DNA of 61,076 nucleotides from Pseudomonadota bacterium (GTDB lineage: Bacteria > Pseudomonadota > Gammaproteobacteria > Xanthomonadales > Xanthomonadaceae): the NCBI GenBank assembly GCA_023390905.1, contig JAEWBY010000084.1:1-61076 (forward strand). Direction: 5' to 3'. Below, one piece after another: positions 8,011-15,954 of the stretch; within the stretch, counting starts at the first letter, position 1; each line of letters opens with the position of its first letter. The notes beneath the pieces were generated by a model that saw only the letters and a list, made by a program, of their open reading frames with translations, searched no databases and was not told the origin of the DNA. A program made the translations under genes and the position numbers.

Positions 8011-8937
8011 ATGAACGAGATCGCACGCTTCCATCCCATCGGTACGCCGGGCCAGCCGTGGACGGCGGCGGACAAAGCGCAGTGGCGGCGAGCGCAGCGC
8101 GTGCAGCGCAGCTATCAGGCCGACGTGGTGAGCGTCATCGATCGCCTGCGTGATCGGTTCGACGTGCAGCAGTACGGCACGCTGGATTACGGCGAGGATG
8201 GCACGTATCCGCTGTACGCCGTGCGCACGCGCGGCTGGGACGATGCGCTGCCGGTCATGCTCGTCACCGGCGGCGTGCACGGCTATGAAACCAGCGGCGT
8301 GCACGGCGCACTGCAATTTCTCGATACGCGCGCCGAAGCCCATGCGGGACGCGCGAATCTGCTGGTCGTGCCCTGCGTGAGCCCGTGGGGCTATGAGCGC
8401 ATCCATCGCTGGAACGCCGAGGCGATCGATCCGAACCGCTCCTTCCGCGAGCCCAGCCCGGCGCAGGAATCGGCCGCGCTGATGGCGCTGGTCGCGCCGC
8501 TGCGCGGACGCATCCGCATGCATATCGATCTGCACGAGACCACCGACACCGACGAAACCGAATTCCGTCCCGCGCTCGCCGCGCGCGATGGCAAGGCGTT
8601 CGAGCCGGGCGGGATTCCCGATGGGTTCTATCTGGTGGACGACAGCGAGAATCCGCAGCCGGCGTTCCAGCAGGCGGTGATCGCGGCGGTCGAGCGGATC
8701 ACCCATATCGCGCCGGCCGATGCGGATGGTCAGATCATCGGATCGCCGGTGGTGGCGCCGGGGGTGATCGAATACGCGTTCGGTCCGCTCGGCCTGTGCG
8801 CCGGCATCAGCCGCGCCCGCTACACGACCACCACCGAGGTGTATCCGGACAGCCCGCGCGCCACGCCTGAACAGTGCAATGCGGCCCAGGTCGCCGCGAT
8901 CGAGGCGGCCATCGGATTCGCCCTTGCACATGGTTGA
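8011..8937 (+). CDS. M14-family metallocarboxypeptidase
   Basis: The product has 308 residues. Zinc ligands of the carboxypeptidase A fold are visible: His90 and Glu93 in GGVHGYETSG, and His175 in HIDLHETTD. The segment NAEAIDPNRSFRE provides the usual substrate-binding Asn-Arg pair, and the late TTTTEVYPDS contains the probable catalytic Glu. No signal peptide is seen, so it acts in the cytoplasm on the C-terminus of a peptide or peptide-like substrate, which cannot be named. It differs from succinylglutamate desuccinylases by lacking their longer C-terminal domain. The start at ATG 8011 begins the conserved region; earlier in-frame codons overlap the divergent gene's promoter. Confidence 0.85.
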   Translation: MNEIARFHPIGTPGQPWTAADKAQWRRAQRVQRSYQADVVSVIDRLRDRFDVQQYGTLDYGEDGTYPLYAVRTRGWDDALPVMLVTGGVHGYETSGVHGALQFLDTRAEAHAGRANLLVVPCVSPWGYERIHRWNAEAIDPNRSFREPSPAQESAALMALVAPLRGRIRMHIDLHETTDTDETEFRPALAARDGKAFEPGGIPDGFYLVDDSENPQPAFQQAVIAAVERITHIAPADADGQIIGSPVVAPGVIEYAFGPLGLCAGISRARYTTTTEVYPDSPRATPEQCNAAQVAAIEAAIGFALAHG

Positions 8938-9009
8938 GCGCGCCCATCCATACGATGGATTGACGCGGCGGACGCTACGCTGCGTCCGTGGCGGAGGCGG
9001 GAGACGAAC

Positions 9010-9276
9010 ATGGCAACCGGCTGGGCGGGCGATGGTGCGGTGCAGGACCAGATTGATGCGACGGTCAAGGACGGCATCGAACGCGCGCGACGCAACCTGC
9101 CGCAGGGGCCGAGCCTGAGCCACTGCGAGGAATGCGACGCGGCGATTCCGCTGGCGCGGCAGCGCGCCGTGCCGGGCGTGCGCCTGTGCGTGGTCTGCCA
9201 GGAAGCCGCCGACGAGTCGCAGGCGCAGGGCCAGCTCTACAACCGGCGCGGCAGCAAGGACAGCCAACTGCGCTGA
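9010..9276 (+). CDS. DksA/TraR-type C4 zinc-finger protein (YbiI-like)
   Basis: The 88-residue protein has a TraR/DksA-type zinc finger, C-x2-C in HCEECDAAIP and C-x2-C in RLCVVCQEAA, with the usual PLARQRAVPGVRLC spacer. The N-terminal coiled coil is short, as in YbiI/TraR rather than full-length DksA, and the family's leading acidic tip (D-x2-D) is not obvious. Such proteins bind RNA polymerase through the secondary channel and modulate transcription initiation. A GGAGGCGGGAG purine tract precedes the ATG. It is probably a single-gene unit. Confidence 0.8.
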   Translation: MATGWAGDGAVQDQIDATVKDGIERARRNLPQGPSLSHCEECDAAIPLARQRAVPGVRLCVVCQEAADESQAQGQLYNRRGSKDSQLR

Positions 9277-9336
9277 GCACGCGCGCTGCTACGATGTCGC
9301 GCGGACCGGAGTCCCCGGCCGCCAATGGAAGGACCC

Positions 9337-10074
9337 ATGCGCAAGCGGAAGTGGTTGTTCGTCAGTGCCTGCCTGTTCGTTGCGTTCGCGGCGGCGGGCA
9401 GGGATGCCGTGCCGGCGGCGCGCCCGGCTCCGGACGCGCGCATCACCCGCGACGATGTCGACGGGGTCAGCCTCGCGCACTGGACCGAACGCTGGTGGCA
9501 GTGGGCCTATGCGCTGCCGATCGAACCCTATCGCGATCCGGACGGACGATTCTGCGATCTTGGCCAGGAGGGACCGGTGTGGTTTCTCGCCGGCACCGAC
9601 GGCAGTTTCGACGCCACGCGGCGCTGCATTCTCCCGGCCGATGCGCACGTGCTGGTGCCGATCATCAACATGGCGCATCTGAGCACGCGCAGCCGGCCCC
9701 GTGGTTGCGAGCAACTCCAGCGCGCTGCGGCCGTCAACAACAACCACCTGATCAGCGCGGTGGCGATCCTCGATGGCAAGCCGCTGGGGAGTGTGGCGCT
9801 GCACCGCGTGCGCAGCGAGTCGTGCTTCCGCATTGCCATGAACGAGCACGATTCGCTGCTGGCGGCGGCCGACGGCTATTGGCTGATGCTCAAGCCGCTG
9901 CCGCGCGGACGGCACACGCTGGTGATTGGCGCCAACTACGGCGCGCCGGATTCGGCGCACGGCATGATGCGGCAGAACTTCGAATATCAACTGGACGTGG
10001 GCGGCGAGAACCGTTTCAGCCTTTCGCCGCGCCGCTTGGCCGATGACCATGCGCGGTTGGCCGCGCGGGAATGA
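9337..10074 (+). CDS. secreted protein of unknown function
   Basis: The product has 245 residues starting at ATG 9337, chosen because GGAAGG lies 5-6 bases upstream; an ATG at 9325 would sit before it. The N-terminus (KRKWLFVSACLFVAFAAAG) is a signal peptide. The mature protein is rich in Trp near its start (HWTERWWQWAYALP) and has an even number of Cys (FCDLGQ, RRCIL, RGCEQL, SCFRI), consistent with disulfides in the periplasm. The remainder is probably beta-rich. I recognise no domain. The stop overlaps the next gene (ATGA), so it is translationally coupled to thpR. Confidence 0.65.
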   Translation: MRKRKWLFVSACLFVAFAAAGRDAVPAARPAPDARITRDDVDGVSLAHWTERWWQWAYALPIEPYRDPDGRFCDLGQEGPVWFLAGTDGSFDATRRCILPADAHVLVPIINMAHLSTRSRPRGCEQLQRAAAVNNNHLISAVAILDGKPLGSVALHRVRSESCFRIAMNEHDSLLAAADGYWLMLKPLPRGRHTLVIGANYGAPDSAHGMMRQNFEYQLDVGGENRFSLSPRRLADDHARLAARE

Positions 10075-10652
10075 GCGGCATGCAATCGAATCTGTTCGGC
10101 AACGATGCGCCCGCACCGATGCATCGTCTGTTCTTCGCGACGTCGCCGACGCCGGAGGATCGCGACGCGCTGCATGCGGCGATCGAGCGTCTGCGACCGT
10201 GGATACCCCGCGCCCGCTGGGTCAAGGCCACGCGCCATCACGTGACCTTGCGCTATCTGGGCGAAAGCGCGGGCCGCCGTGACGACTGGATCGCGGCCGC
10301 GACGCGCGCGGTGCAGGACTGGCACCCGCCGCAATTCGAGCTGACACTGGATCATCTGCGCGCGCTCGGCAATCCGCGCCGCCCGGCACTGGCGCTGGCG
10401 TCGGCTGCGCCGTCGGCCGGACTGGACGGGTTCTGGCGCGAGCTGCGCGAACGCATGCTGCGCGCCGGCTTCCGCGATCAGGACGGACGCACCTTCCTGC
10501 CGCACCTGACCGTGGCCTACACCGAGCCTTCGCCGCCGTTGCCGCCGATCGAACCGCTGCTTCTGCGGGCGACCTCGTACCGGTTGCTGCTGAGCGTGCA
10601 AGGCGAGGACGAGTACACCTGCCTCGGCCAATGGCCGCTGTCCGGCGCGTGA
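10071..10652 (+). CDS. thpR: RNA 2',3'-cyclic phosphodiesterase ThpR (2H family)
   Basis: The 193-residue protein has the two HxTx motifs that define the 2H phosphoesterases: HVTL at residues 57-60 and HLTV at residues 145-148. ThpR/LigT-type enzymes open 2',3'-cyclic phosphates on RNA ends. The MHRLFFATSPTPEDRDAL start, WVKATRHHVTLRYLG core and FWRELRERMLRAGF helix are typical. An upstream MSG start at 10071 overlaps the preceding stop (ATGA); MHRLFF at residue 17 is the family core, so the first ~16 residues may be an extension. Length is normal. Confidence 0.85.
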   Translation: MSGMQSNLFGNDAPAPMHRLFFATSPTPEDRDALHAAIERLRPWIPRARWVKATRHHVTLRYLGESAGRRDDWIAAATRAVQDWHPPQFELTLDHLRALGNPRRPALALASAAPSAGLDGFWRELRERMLRAGFRDQDGRTFLPHLTVAYTEPSPPLPPIEPLLLRATSYRLLLSVQGEDEYTCLGQWPLSGA

Positions 10653-10704
10653 GCGTGCGCGAACCGCACATACGGCGTTTCGCCCGGGCGTGGCGGATGG
10701 ATGT

Positions 10705-11832
10705 TCAGCGCGTGGGCGCGCGCGATGGATCGGGCCCGAACAGATTGCGGTGATCGGCGTCGCGATTGCGCAGGCGATCGATCTTGGCCTGATAGCGCGC
10801 CTGATCGAGGCCCTGGCTCAGTTGGCGCGCGCGTTCGAGTTCGCGGCCGGCGCGCCGCGCATCGCCACGATGCAGATAGGCGCGCGCCAGACCTTCGTGG
10901 AATCGATGTTCGCTGCCGAACAGGCGGATCGCGCGCCGGTAGTGCCTGACCGCGCCGTCATAATCGCCCGCGCGTTCGCGTTCCAGCGCCAACAGGAACT
11001 GATCGAAGGGATCGCGCTGGCGCAATCGCTCCAGGCGCCGTTCCAGCGGCGCGGCCTCGGCAACGCGACCGCCGCGCTTGTACAGCGTCACGAGGTTGAA
11101 CATCGCGGCCGAATGTTCCGGATCCAGATCCAGTGCCCGTCGATAGGCGTGTTCGGCCACCGTGCTCTGTCCGTCGCGGTAGGCGAGCACGCCGGCGTTG
11201 TTCCAGAACGGCGCATAGGCATCGCTCAGCGCCAATGCCTGCTGCAGGTAGGCGTGAGCGGCCGCGCGCTTGCCCTGCGCCAGCAGCGCCACCGCACGAT
11301 TGTTGTAGAACAGCGCGAGCAGGTGCGCATCGTCGATGCGGCGCGGTTCCTGCCGCGCGATCACTTCGTCGCTGGCGACATCGGCGCTGAAACGCTCATG
11401 ACCGATGCGGAATCCCGCGTTGACGTGGTTGTTGCGATACACCGTGTTGCCATCCTGGAACCAGGTGAGCACGTCCTTGATCTCCTGGCCGTAGGCTTCC
11501 AGTCCGGCTTCGCGCGCCAGGGCGATCGCCATCAGGCTGAAGCTCAGGCAGTTGGCGCGGCGCGTGGCGTAGACCTCGGCCACGGTGTGGTTGGCGTCGT
11601 ACTGGTATTGCAGGCCCAGTCCCCGTTCGCTGTCGAACAGGAAGGCGACCAGCCGTTCCAGCCGAGCCTCGGCCGGATGCGGATCCGGGCCGTTCCACTG
11701 ACGGAACTGCGCGCGCAACGGTTCGGGAACGTGCAGGATCTGGGCCGGCGCGGGCGGCGGGACGTCCGGCACCGCAGGCAGATCCGGTGCAGGCGAGAGG
11801 GCGAGCGCTGCGACAAGCAACCACGCGGCCAT
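10705..11832 (-). CDS. secreted transglutaminase-like plus TPR protein
   Basis: The product has 375 residues, starting after a GGAGG site. A short hydrophobic leader (MAAWLLVAALALSPAP) suggests export. Residues ~55-155 resemble a transglutaminase-like fold: RRANCLSFSLMAIALAREAGL supplies a candidate catalytic Cys, and NHVNAGFRIG a candidate His. Residues ~170-350 contain TPR helices (FYNNRAVALLAQGKRAAAHA, FWNNAGVLAYRDGQ, AMFNLVTLYKRGGRVAEA). This architecture is widespread in proteobacteria with unknown substrate. It lies opposite to flanking genes and appears monocistronic. Confidence 0.75.
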   Translation of the reverse strand: MAAWLLVAALALSPAPDLPAVPDVPPPAPAQILHVPEPLRAQFRQWNGPDPHPAEARLERLVAFLFDSERGLGLQYQYDANHTVAEVYATRRANCLSFSLMAIALAREAGLEAYGQEIKDVLTWFQDGNTVYRNNHVNAGFRIGHERFSADVASDEVIARQEPRRIDDAHLLALFYNNRAVALLAQGKRAAAHAYLQQALALSDAYAPFWNNAGVLAYRDGQSTVAEHAYRRALDLDPEHSAAMFNLVTLYKRGGRVAEAAPLERRLERLRQRDPFDQFLLALERERAGDYDGAVRHYRRAIRLFGSEHRFHEGLARAYLHRGDARRAGRELERARQLSQGLDQARYQAKIDRLRNRDADHRNLFGPDPSRAPTR

Positions 11833-11964
11833 ACGCGAACCTCCACGTCATCGGCCAAACCCGTTGGCGGCGAGTCTAGTCCTTTCCGGCACGCCCGGCG
11901 TGAAAGATGGGGGCCGGCGCGTGCCCGGCTGGGCAGCATCGAAGCGGCATGGCAAGGTGCCGCC

Positions 11965-12417
11965 ATGGATATCGAAAACGCCACGCCGGACGACCTGCCG
12001 CAACTGGCCCTGATCTGGGAAGCGGCCGTGCGCGCGACCCATCATTTCCTCGGCGAACGCGACATCGAACTGTTCCGCCCGATGGTGCGCGAAGGCTATC
12101 TGCCCAGCGCGCCGAAGCTGGCGCTGGCGCGCGCTGGGTCGGGCAGGGCGATCGGATTCGTCGGCGCCGAAGCGGACAAGATCGAGATGCTGTTCGTCGA
12201 TCCCGCCTGGCACGGCCATGGCGTGGGACGCGCCTTGCTGATGCATGCGGTCGAGCACTGGGGCGCGCGGCGCGTGGACGTCAACGAACAGAACCCGGGC
12301 GCCGTGGGCTTCTATCACGCGATGGGTTTCGAACTGGAATCGCGATCCGAGCGCGACGGACTGGGCAAGCCGTTCCCTCTGCTTCACCTGCGCCGCGCGG
12401 ACGCTGTGGTCTGCTGA
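11965..12417 (+). CDS. GNAT family N-acetyltransferase
   Basis: The product has 150 residues from ATG 11965. The acetyl-CoA pyrophosphate loop is VDPAWHGHGVGRALL (Q/R-x2-G-x-G/A variant), followed by VDVNEQNPGAVGFYHAMGFE, the usual motif B. An N-terminal ATPDDLPQLALIWEAAVRATHHFL segment resembles YjaB/YafP-like acetyltransferases. The substrate amine is not identifiable. It is transcribed away from the TPR protein and is followed 38 bases later by trxC, so both may share a transcript. Confidence 0.78.
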   Translation: MDIENATPDDLPQLALIWEAAVRATHHFLGERDIELFRPMVREGYLPSAPKLALARAGSGRAIGFVGAEADKIEMLFVDPAWHGHGVGRALLMHAVEHWGARRVDVNEQNPGAVGFYHAMGFELESRSERDGLGKPFPLLHLRRADAVVC

Positions 12418-12455
12418 GACTCGCGCGCACGACCCGCACCGAGTGGAGATCCCCG

Positions 12456-12899
12456 ATGGATGACACGCCCAGCCTGCTGCCATGCCCGCACTGCGGCGCG
12501 ATGAACCGGCTGCCGCGTGCGCGACTGCGGGAACAGCCCCGCTGCGGGCGCTGCCATCGCGCGCTGTTCGAGGGCCGTCCGATCACGCTGACGGCGGCGA
12601 CGTTCGCCGCGCATGCCGCGCGCAGCGACATACCGCTGCTGGTGGATTTCTGGGCGGCCTGGTGTGGGCCGTGCCGGAGCATGGCGCCGCATTTCGAAGC
12701 CGCCGCCGCACGGCTGGAACCGCAGGTGCGGCTGGGCAAGATCGATACCGAAGCCGAGCCGGCGCTGTCCTCGCAGTTCGGCATCCGCAGCATTCCCACG
12801 TTGCTGTTGATCCGGGGCGGCCGCGAAATCGCGCGGCATTCCGGCGCGATGACGACCGAAGCCATCCTCCAGTGGGTGGGGCCACACCTGGGGCGATGA
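12456..12899 (+). CDS. trxC: thioredoxin 2 (TrxC)
   Basis: The 147-residue protein has the N-terminal zinc ribbon that separates TrxC from TrxA (CPHC near residue 10 and CGRC near residue 31), followed by a thioredoxin fold with WCGPC at residues 69-73 and a cis-proline segment SIPTLLLI. It reduces disulfides in the cytoplasm; the zinc domain makes the protein responsive to oxidants. Length is normal for the family (~140). The start follows a GTGGAGAT sequence. It may be cotranscribed with the preceding acetyltransferase gene. Confidence 0.92.
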   Translation: MDDTPSLLPCPHCGAMNRLPRARLREQPRCGRCHRALFEGRPITLTAATFAAHAARSDIPLLVDFWAAWCGPCRSMAPHFEAAAARLEPQVRLGKIDTEAEPALSSQFGIRSIPTLLLIRGGREIARHSGAMTTEAILQWVGPHLGR

Positions 12900-12994
12900 T
12901 CGCCGGCCATGACCTCGGCCGTCTGGCCGAAGTCCGCGGCGGCATGCCACCATCGGGGATTGGCCGCGTGCCGCCCCGTGTCGCAGGAGATTCC

Positions 12995-14719
12995 ATGAAG
13001 CCATCGCGTCTCGCCTTTGCCCTGTCGCTCGTCATTGCCGGGGCCGCATCGGCCGCCCAGCCCGAGCTGACCGTCCTGAATCGCGACAGCGGCGTGCCGC
13101 GCGCACCGGAGCAGGAAGCGGTGATCTTCGAGAAGGCCGATCTCGGCTTCAAGGTCATTCCCGAGCGCAAGGCGATCGAAGGCGATGCACGGTTGAGCTT
13201 CCGCGCGCGATCGCCGCTGTCGAAGCTGGTGGTCGATCTGGATCGCAACTACACGGTGCGCCGGGTGGAAGTGGACGGTGTGGCGCTGCCAGCCAGCGCC
13301 TGGCGCAATCCCGAAGGCCGCATGAGCATCGATCTGCCCAAGGCCGTGGCCGCGCAGCAGACGGTGCAGTTGCGCATCGTCTATGACGGCAAGCCGCACG
13401 TGGCCGATCGTGCGCCGTGGGATGGCGGCTTCGTGTGGGCGACCGCGCCGACCGGCGAGCCGTGGATCGCCTCGGCCGTGCAGGGCGAGGGCTGCGATCT
13501 GCTGTGGCCGTGCATCGATCATCCGCAGGGCGAACCCTTGCAGGTCGATCAGCACATCACGGTGCCCGCGCCGCTGGTCGCCGCCGGCAACGGCATCGCG
13601 CTGGGCATGGAGGAAAAGGACGGCTGGCGCACCTACCACTGGCGCGCGCGCGATCCCAACACCTACGCCATCGCGCTCAACATCGGCCCGTACGAGGATA
13701 TGAAGGGCGAATACCACAGCCGGTTCGGCAACACGATCCCGCTGCGTTTCTGGCACCTGAAGGGCCGCCAGGAGCAGGCGCGCGGCCTATTCGCCGAATT
13801 CCCGCAGGTGCTGGATTTCTTCGAGCGCAACATCGGCCCGTACCCGTTCGGTGATGAAAAGATGGGCGTGGTGGAAACCCCGCACCTGGGCATGGAACAC
13901 CAGACCATCAACGCCTACGGCAACGACTACAAGAAGGACAAGTACGGCTACGACTGGCTGTTGCAGCACGAGTTCGCGCACGAGTGGTTCGGCAACCAGT
14001 TGACCAACGTCGACTGGGACGACATGTGGCTGCACGAGGGCTTCGGCAGCTACATGCAGCCGCTGTATCTGCAATACCTGCGCGGAGAGATGGAATACCA
14101 CGCCGCGCTGCTGGATCAGCGTGCGGCGCTGTCGAACAAGTATCCGATCGTGTCCGGCCAGAGCCGCACGGAGGAAGCCGTCTACAACCGCGAGAACGGG
14201 CCGGGGCTGGACATCTACTACAAGGGCTCGCTGATGCTGCACGCGCTGCGCGGGCTGATCGGCGATGCGGCGTTCTTCGCTTCCATCCGCCAGGCCGTGT
14301 ACGGCACCGACACGCCGAAGCCGGGCCAGTTCAAGCCGCGCTACGTATCCACGCGCGATTACATCGACATCGTCAGGAAGGTCACCGGCAAGGATTACGG
14401 CTGGTTCTTCGACGTGTATCTCTACCGCGCGGCGCTGCCCGAACTGCTGGCCGAGCGCGATGGCAACGCGGTGAACCTGCGCTGGAAGACGCCGGACGAT
14501 CTGCCGTTCCCGATGCCGGTGGAAGTGCGCGTCGGTGGCGTGGACGGCAAGGTGCGCACGGTGTCGATGGCCGATGGCCACGGCCGTGTCGAAGTGCCGG
14601 CCGGCGAGACCTTCACGCTGGATCCGGCCTCGAAGCTGCTGCGCGCACTGCCGCATATCGACGCCTTCCAGAAGGATGCCGAAGCGCGGCGCAAGGCGGC
14701 CGAAGCGGCCAAGCGCTGA
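12995..14719 (+). CDS. secreted M1-family aminopeptidase
   Basis: The product has 574 residues with signal peptide LAFALSLVIAGAASA. The M1 signature is complete: zinc ligands H325, H329 (HEFAHEWFGN) and E348 (WLHEGFGSY), and an exopeptidase motif GMEHQ in place of GAMEN just before it. A later Tyr in the YYKGSLMLHALR region is the likely transition-state stabiliser. It removes N-terminal residues from peptides in the periplasm. At under 600 residues it lacks the large C-terminal helical domain of PepN, and resembles the short M1 metallopeptidases of xanthomonads. GCAGGAG lies upstream of the ATG. The last ~20 residues (DAEARRKAAEAAKR) form a charged tail. Confidence 0.9.
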   Translation: MKPSRLAFALSLVIAGAASAAQPELTVLNRDSGVPRAPEQEAVIFEKADLGFKVIPERKAIEGDARLSFRARSPLSKLVVDLDRNYTVRRVEVDGVALPASAWRNPEGRMSIDLPKAVAAQQTVQLRIVYDGKPHVADRAPWDGGFVWATAPTGEPWIASAVQGEGCDLLWPCIDHPQGEPLQVDQHITVPAPLVAAGNGIALGMEEKDGWRTYHWRARDPNTYAIALNIGPYEDMKGEYHSRFGNTIPLRFWHLKGRQEQARGLFAEFPQVLDFFERNIGPYPFGDEKMGVVETPHLGMEHQTINAYGNDYKKDKYGYDWLLQHEFAHEWFGNQLTNVDWDDMWLHEGFGSYMQPLYLQYLRGEMEYHAALLDQRAALSNKYPIVSGQSRTEEAVYNRENGPGLDIYYKGSLMLHALRGLIGDAAFFASIRQAVYGTDTPKPGQFKPRYVSTRDYIDIVRKVTGKDYGWFFDVYLYRAALPELLAERDGNAVNLRWKTPDDLPFPMPVEVRVGGVDGKVRTVSMADGHGRVEVPAGETFTLDPASKLLRALPHIDAFQKDAEARRKAAEAAKR

Positions 14720-14761
14720 GACGGACACCGGCGCGGGAAAATCCGCGCGCACGTGCAGGGG

Positions 14762-14811
14762 CGCCGCATTTTGCAATGCGGCGTCCGCCTCGCTAGATTG
14801 CGAGAATTCTC
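14762..14811 (+). promoter_or_regulatory. promoter and palindromes in front of the borosin-like locus
   Basis: TTGCAA (14771-14776) and TAGATT (14794-14799) are separated by 17 bases, a reasonable sigma-70 promoter. The -35 lies inside a perfect hairpin CGCCGCATT-TTGC-AATGCGGCG (14762-14783), which may also end the upstream peptidase transcript although no T run follows. A second palindrome, GAGAATTCTC (14802-14811), covers the expected start site and is a candidate operator. Confidence 0.5.
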
Positions 14812-14825
14812 ACGGGGTATGCGCG

Positions 14826-15677
14826 ATGGATGTGCGGGGGAGCCTGGTGTGCGTCGGGACCGGAATGATGCTCGGTGCCCATCTGGGCCCGCGCGCGCGC
14901 AACCATATCGAGCAGGCCGACGTGGTGTTCGTGGCGGTGTCCGATCCGCTGGTGGAACTGTGGATCCAGCAGATGCATCCGGACGTGCGCAGCTTCCAGC
15001 CCCTGTACGCCGAGGGCAAATCGCGCCGCCGCACCTATGAGCAGATGGTCCAGGCCATGCTCACGGAAGTGCGCGCCGGACGTCGCGTGTGCGGCGCGTT
15101 CTACGGCCATCCCGGCATCTTCGCGCTGGCCCCGCATCTGGCGATCGAACAGGCCCGGGCCGAAGGGTTCGAGGCTTCGATGGAGCCGGGCGTTTCGGCC
15201 GAGGACTGCCTGTATGCCGACCTCGGCATCGATCCGGGCACCTTCGGTTGCCAGCACTTCGAGGCCAGCCAGTTCATGCTGTTCCAGCGCCGCGTCGATT
15301 CTTCGGCCTATCTGATCCTGTGGCAGGTGGGCCTGGCCGGCGACCGCAGCCTGCGACGCTTCAGCAGTTCGTCCGCCGAACGGCAGGTGCTGGTGGACCT
15401 GTTGGCGCAGGATTACCCGTTGGACCACACGGTCATCGCGTATGAGGCCGCGACCCTGCCGATCAGCGCGCCCCGCTGCGAACGGCTGGCGCTCGGTTCG
15501 CTGGCGCAGGCCGAACTCAACCAGAACACCACGCTGGTCGTGCCGCCCGCGCGCGCGCTGCAACCCAACGCCGCCGTACGCGAGCGCCTGGCGCGCCTCC
15601 ATGCCGACACATCGCCCGGGTCCATCCGTTCCACCCTGCCGAGGACGTGCCATGTCGAACGCCATCCGTTTTCTTGA
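14826..15677 (+). CDS. split-borosin-type peptide alpha-N-methyltransferase (SonM-like)
   Basis: The product has 283 residues of the tetrapyrrole (SAM) methylase fold. The N-terminal GSLVCVGTGMMLG is the SAM loop. The family-diagnostic blocks are RRRTYEQMVQAML, FYGHPGIFALAPHLAI, MEPGVSAEDCLYADLGIDPG, FEASQFMLFQRR and NQNTTLVVPP, which match the borosin alpha-N-methyltransferases (SonM of Shewanella; OphMA catalytic domain) rather than cobalt-precorrin or uroporphyrin enzymes. Tyr61, Arg67, Tyr71 and Tyr93 sit where borosin enzymes place their catalytic Tyr-Arg-Tyr-Tyr set. No precursor peptide is fused, so it is a split system acting in trans. The stop lies 26 bases inside the next gene, a small borosin-binding-domain-like peptide. 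Residues after ~265 extend beyond the family core. Target peptide backbone methylation is inferred from homology. Confidence 0.82.
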   Translation: MDVRGSLVCVGTGMMLGAHLGPRARNHIEQADVVFVAVSDPLVELWIQQMHPDVRSFQPLYAEGKSRRRTYEQMVQAMLTEVRAGRRVCGAFYGHPGIFALAPHLAIEQARAEGFEASMEPGVSAEDCLYADLGIDPGTFGCQHFEASQFMLFQRRVDSSAYLILWQVGLAGDRSLRRFSSSSAERQVLVDLLAQDYPLDHTVIAYEAATLPISAPRCERLALGSLAQAELNQNTTLVVPPARALQPNAAVRERLARLHADTSPGSIRSTLPRTCHVERHPFS

Positions 15678-15939
15678 GACGCTGGGCCGCGACCCGGCGC
15701 TCTCACGCGCATCCCCCGAACACATCGAATCGATGATCGCCGCGCTGGACATCACGCCTGCCCAGCGTGATGCCCTGATGGCCGGGGATGCGTCCGTGCT
15801 CAGCCAACTGGCCGGCGGCCGGGACAGGATGAAGTCGTTGATCTGGGAGCCGGGCAGGGAACAATCGCCGGAAGGGGACGAGCCGGACAGCGAGAACGAA
15901 GAAGCGCCCGACGATGAAGACGACCAGGCCCAACGCTGA
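15652..15939 (+). CDS. borosin precursor-like peptide 1
   Basis: The product has 95 residues and overlaps the methyltransferase gene by 26 bases. Residues 1-52 form a helical domain (FLETLGRDPALSR, SPEHIESMIAALDITPAQRD, LMAGDASVLSQL) whose layout matches the borosin-binding domain of split precursors such as SonA: a short helix with LG-x-D, a second helix, an ITPAQ-type turn, then GD-x-x-x-L. A linker (AGGRDR) follows, then a short hydrophobic strand MKSLIWEP at 60-67, the likely core for backbone N-methylation. Residues 69-95 are strongly acidic (EGDEPDSENEEAPDDEDD), a tail not expected in SonA. A Nif11-type leader is an alternative, but the adjacent methyltransferase argues for borosin. Confidence 0.75.
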   Translation: MSNAIRFLETLGRDPALSRASPEHIESMIAALDITPAQRDALMAGDASVLSQLAGGRDRMKSLIWEPGREQSPEGDEPDSENEEAPDDEDDQAQR

Positions 15940-15954
15940 TCGCCGGGCGTCCTG

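Noticed and set aside
7273..9267. Long minus-strand frame opposite the M14 peptidase
   Set aside because: Shadow of real genes; low-complexity composition and no recognisable motif.
14826..15677. Cobalamin/siroheme biosynthesis methylase
   Set aside because: Although the fold is the same, the RRRTYEQMV, FYGHPG, EPGVSAEDCLYADLGIDPG and FEASQ blocks are those of borosin enzymes, and no tetrapyrrole genes are nearby.
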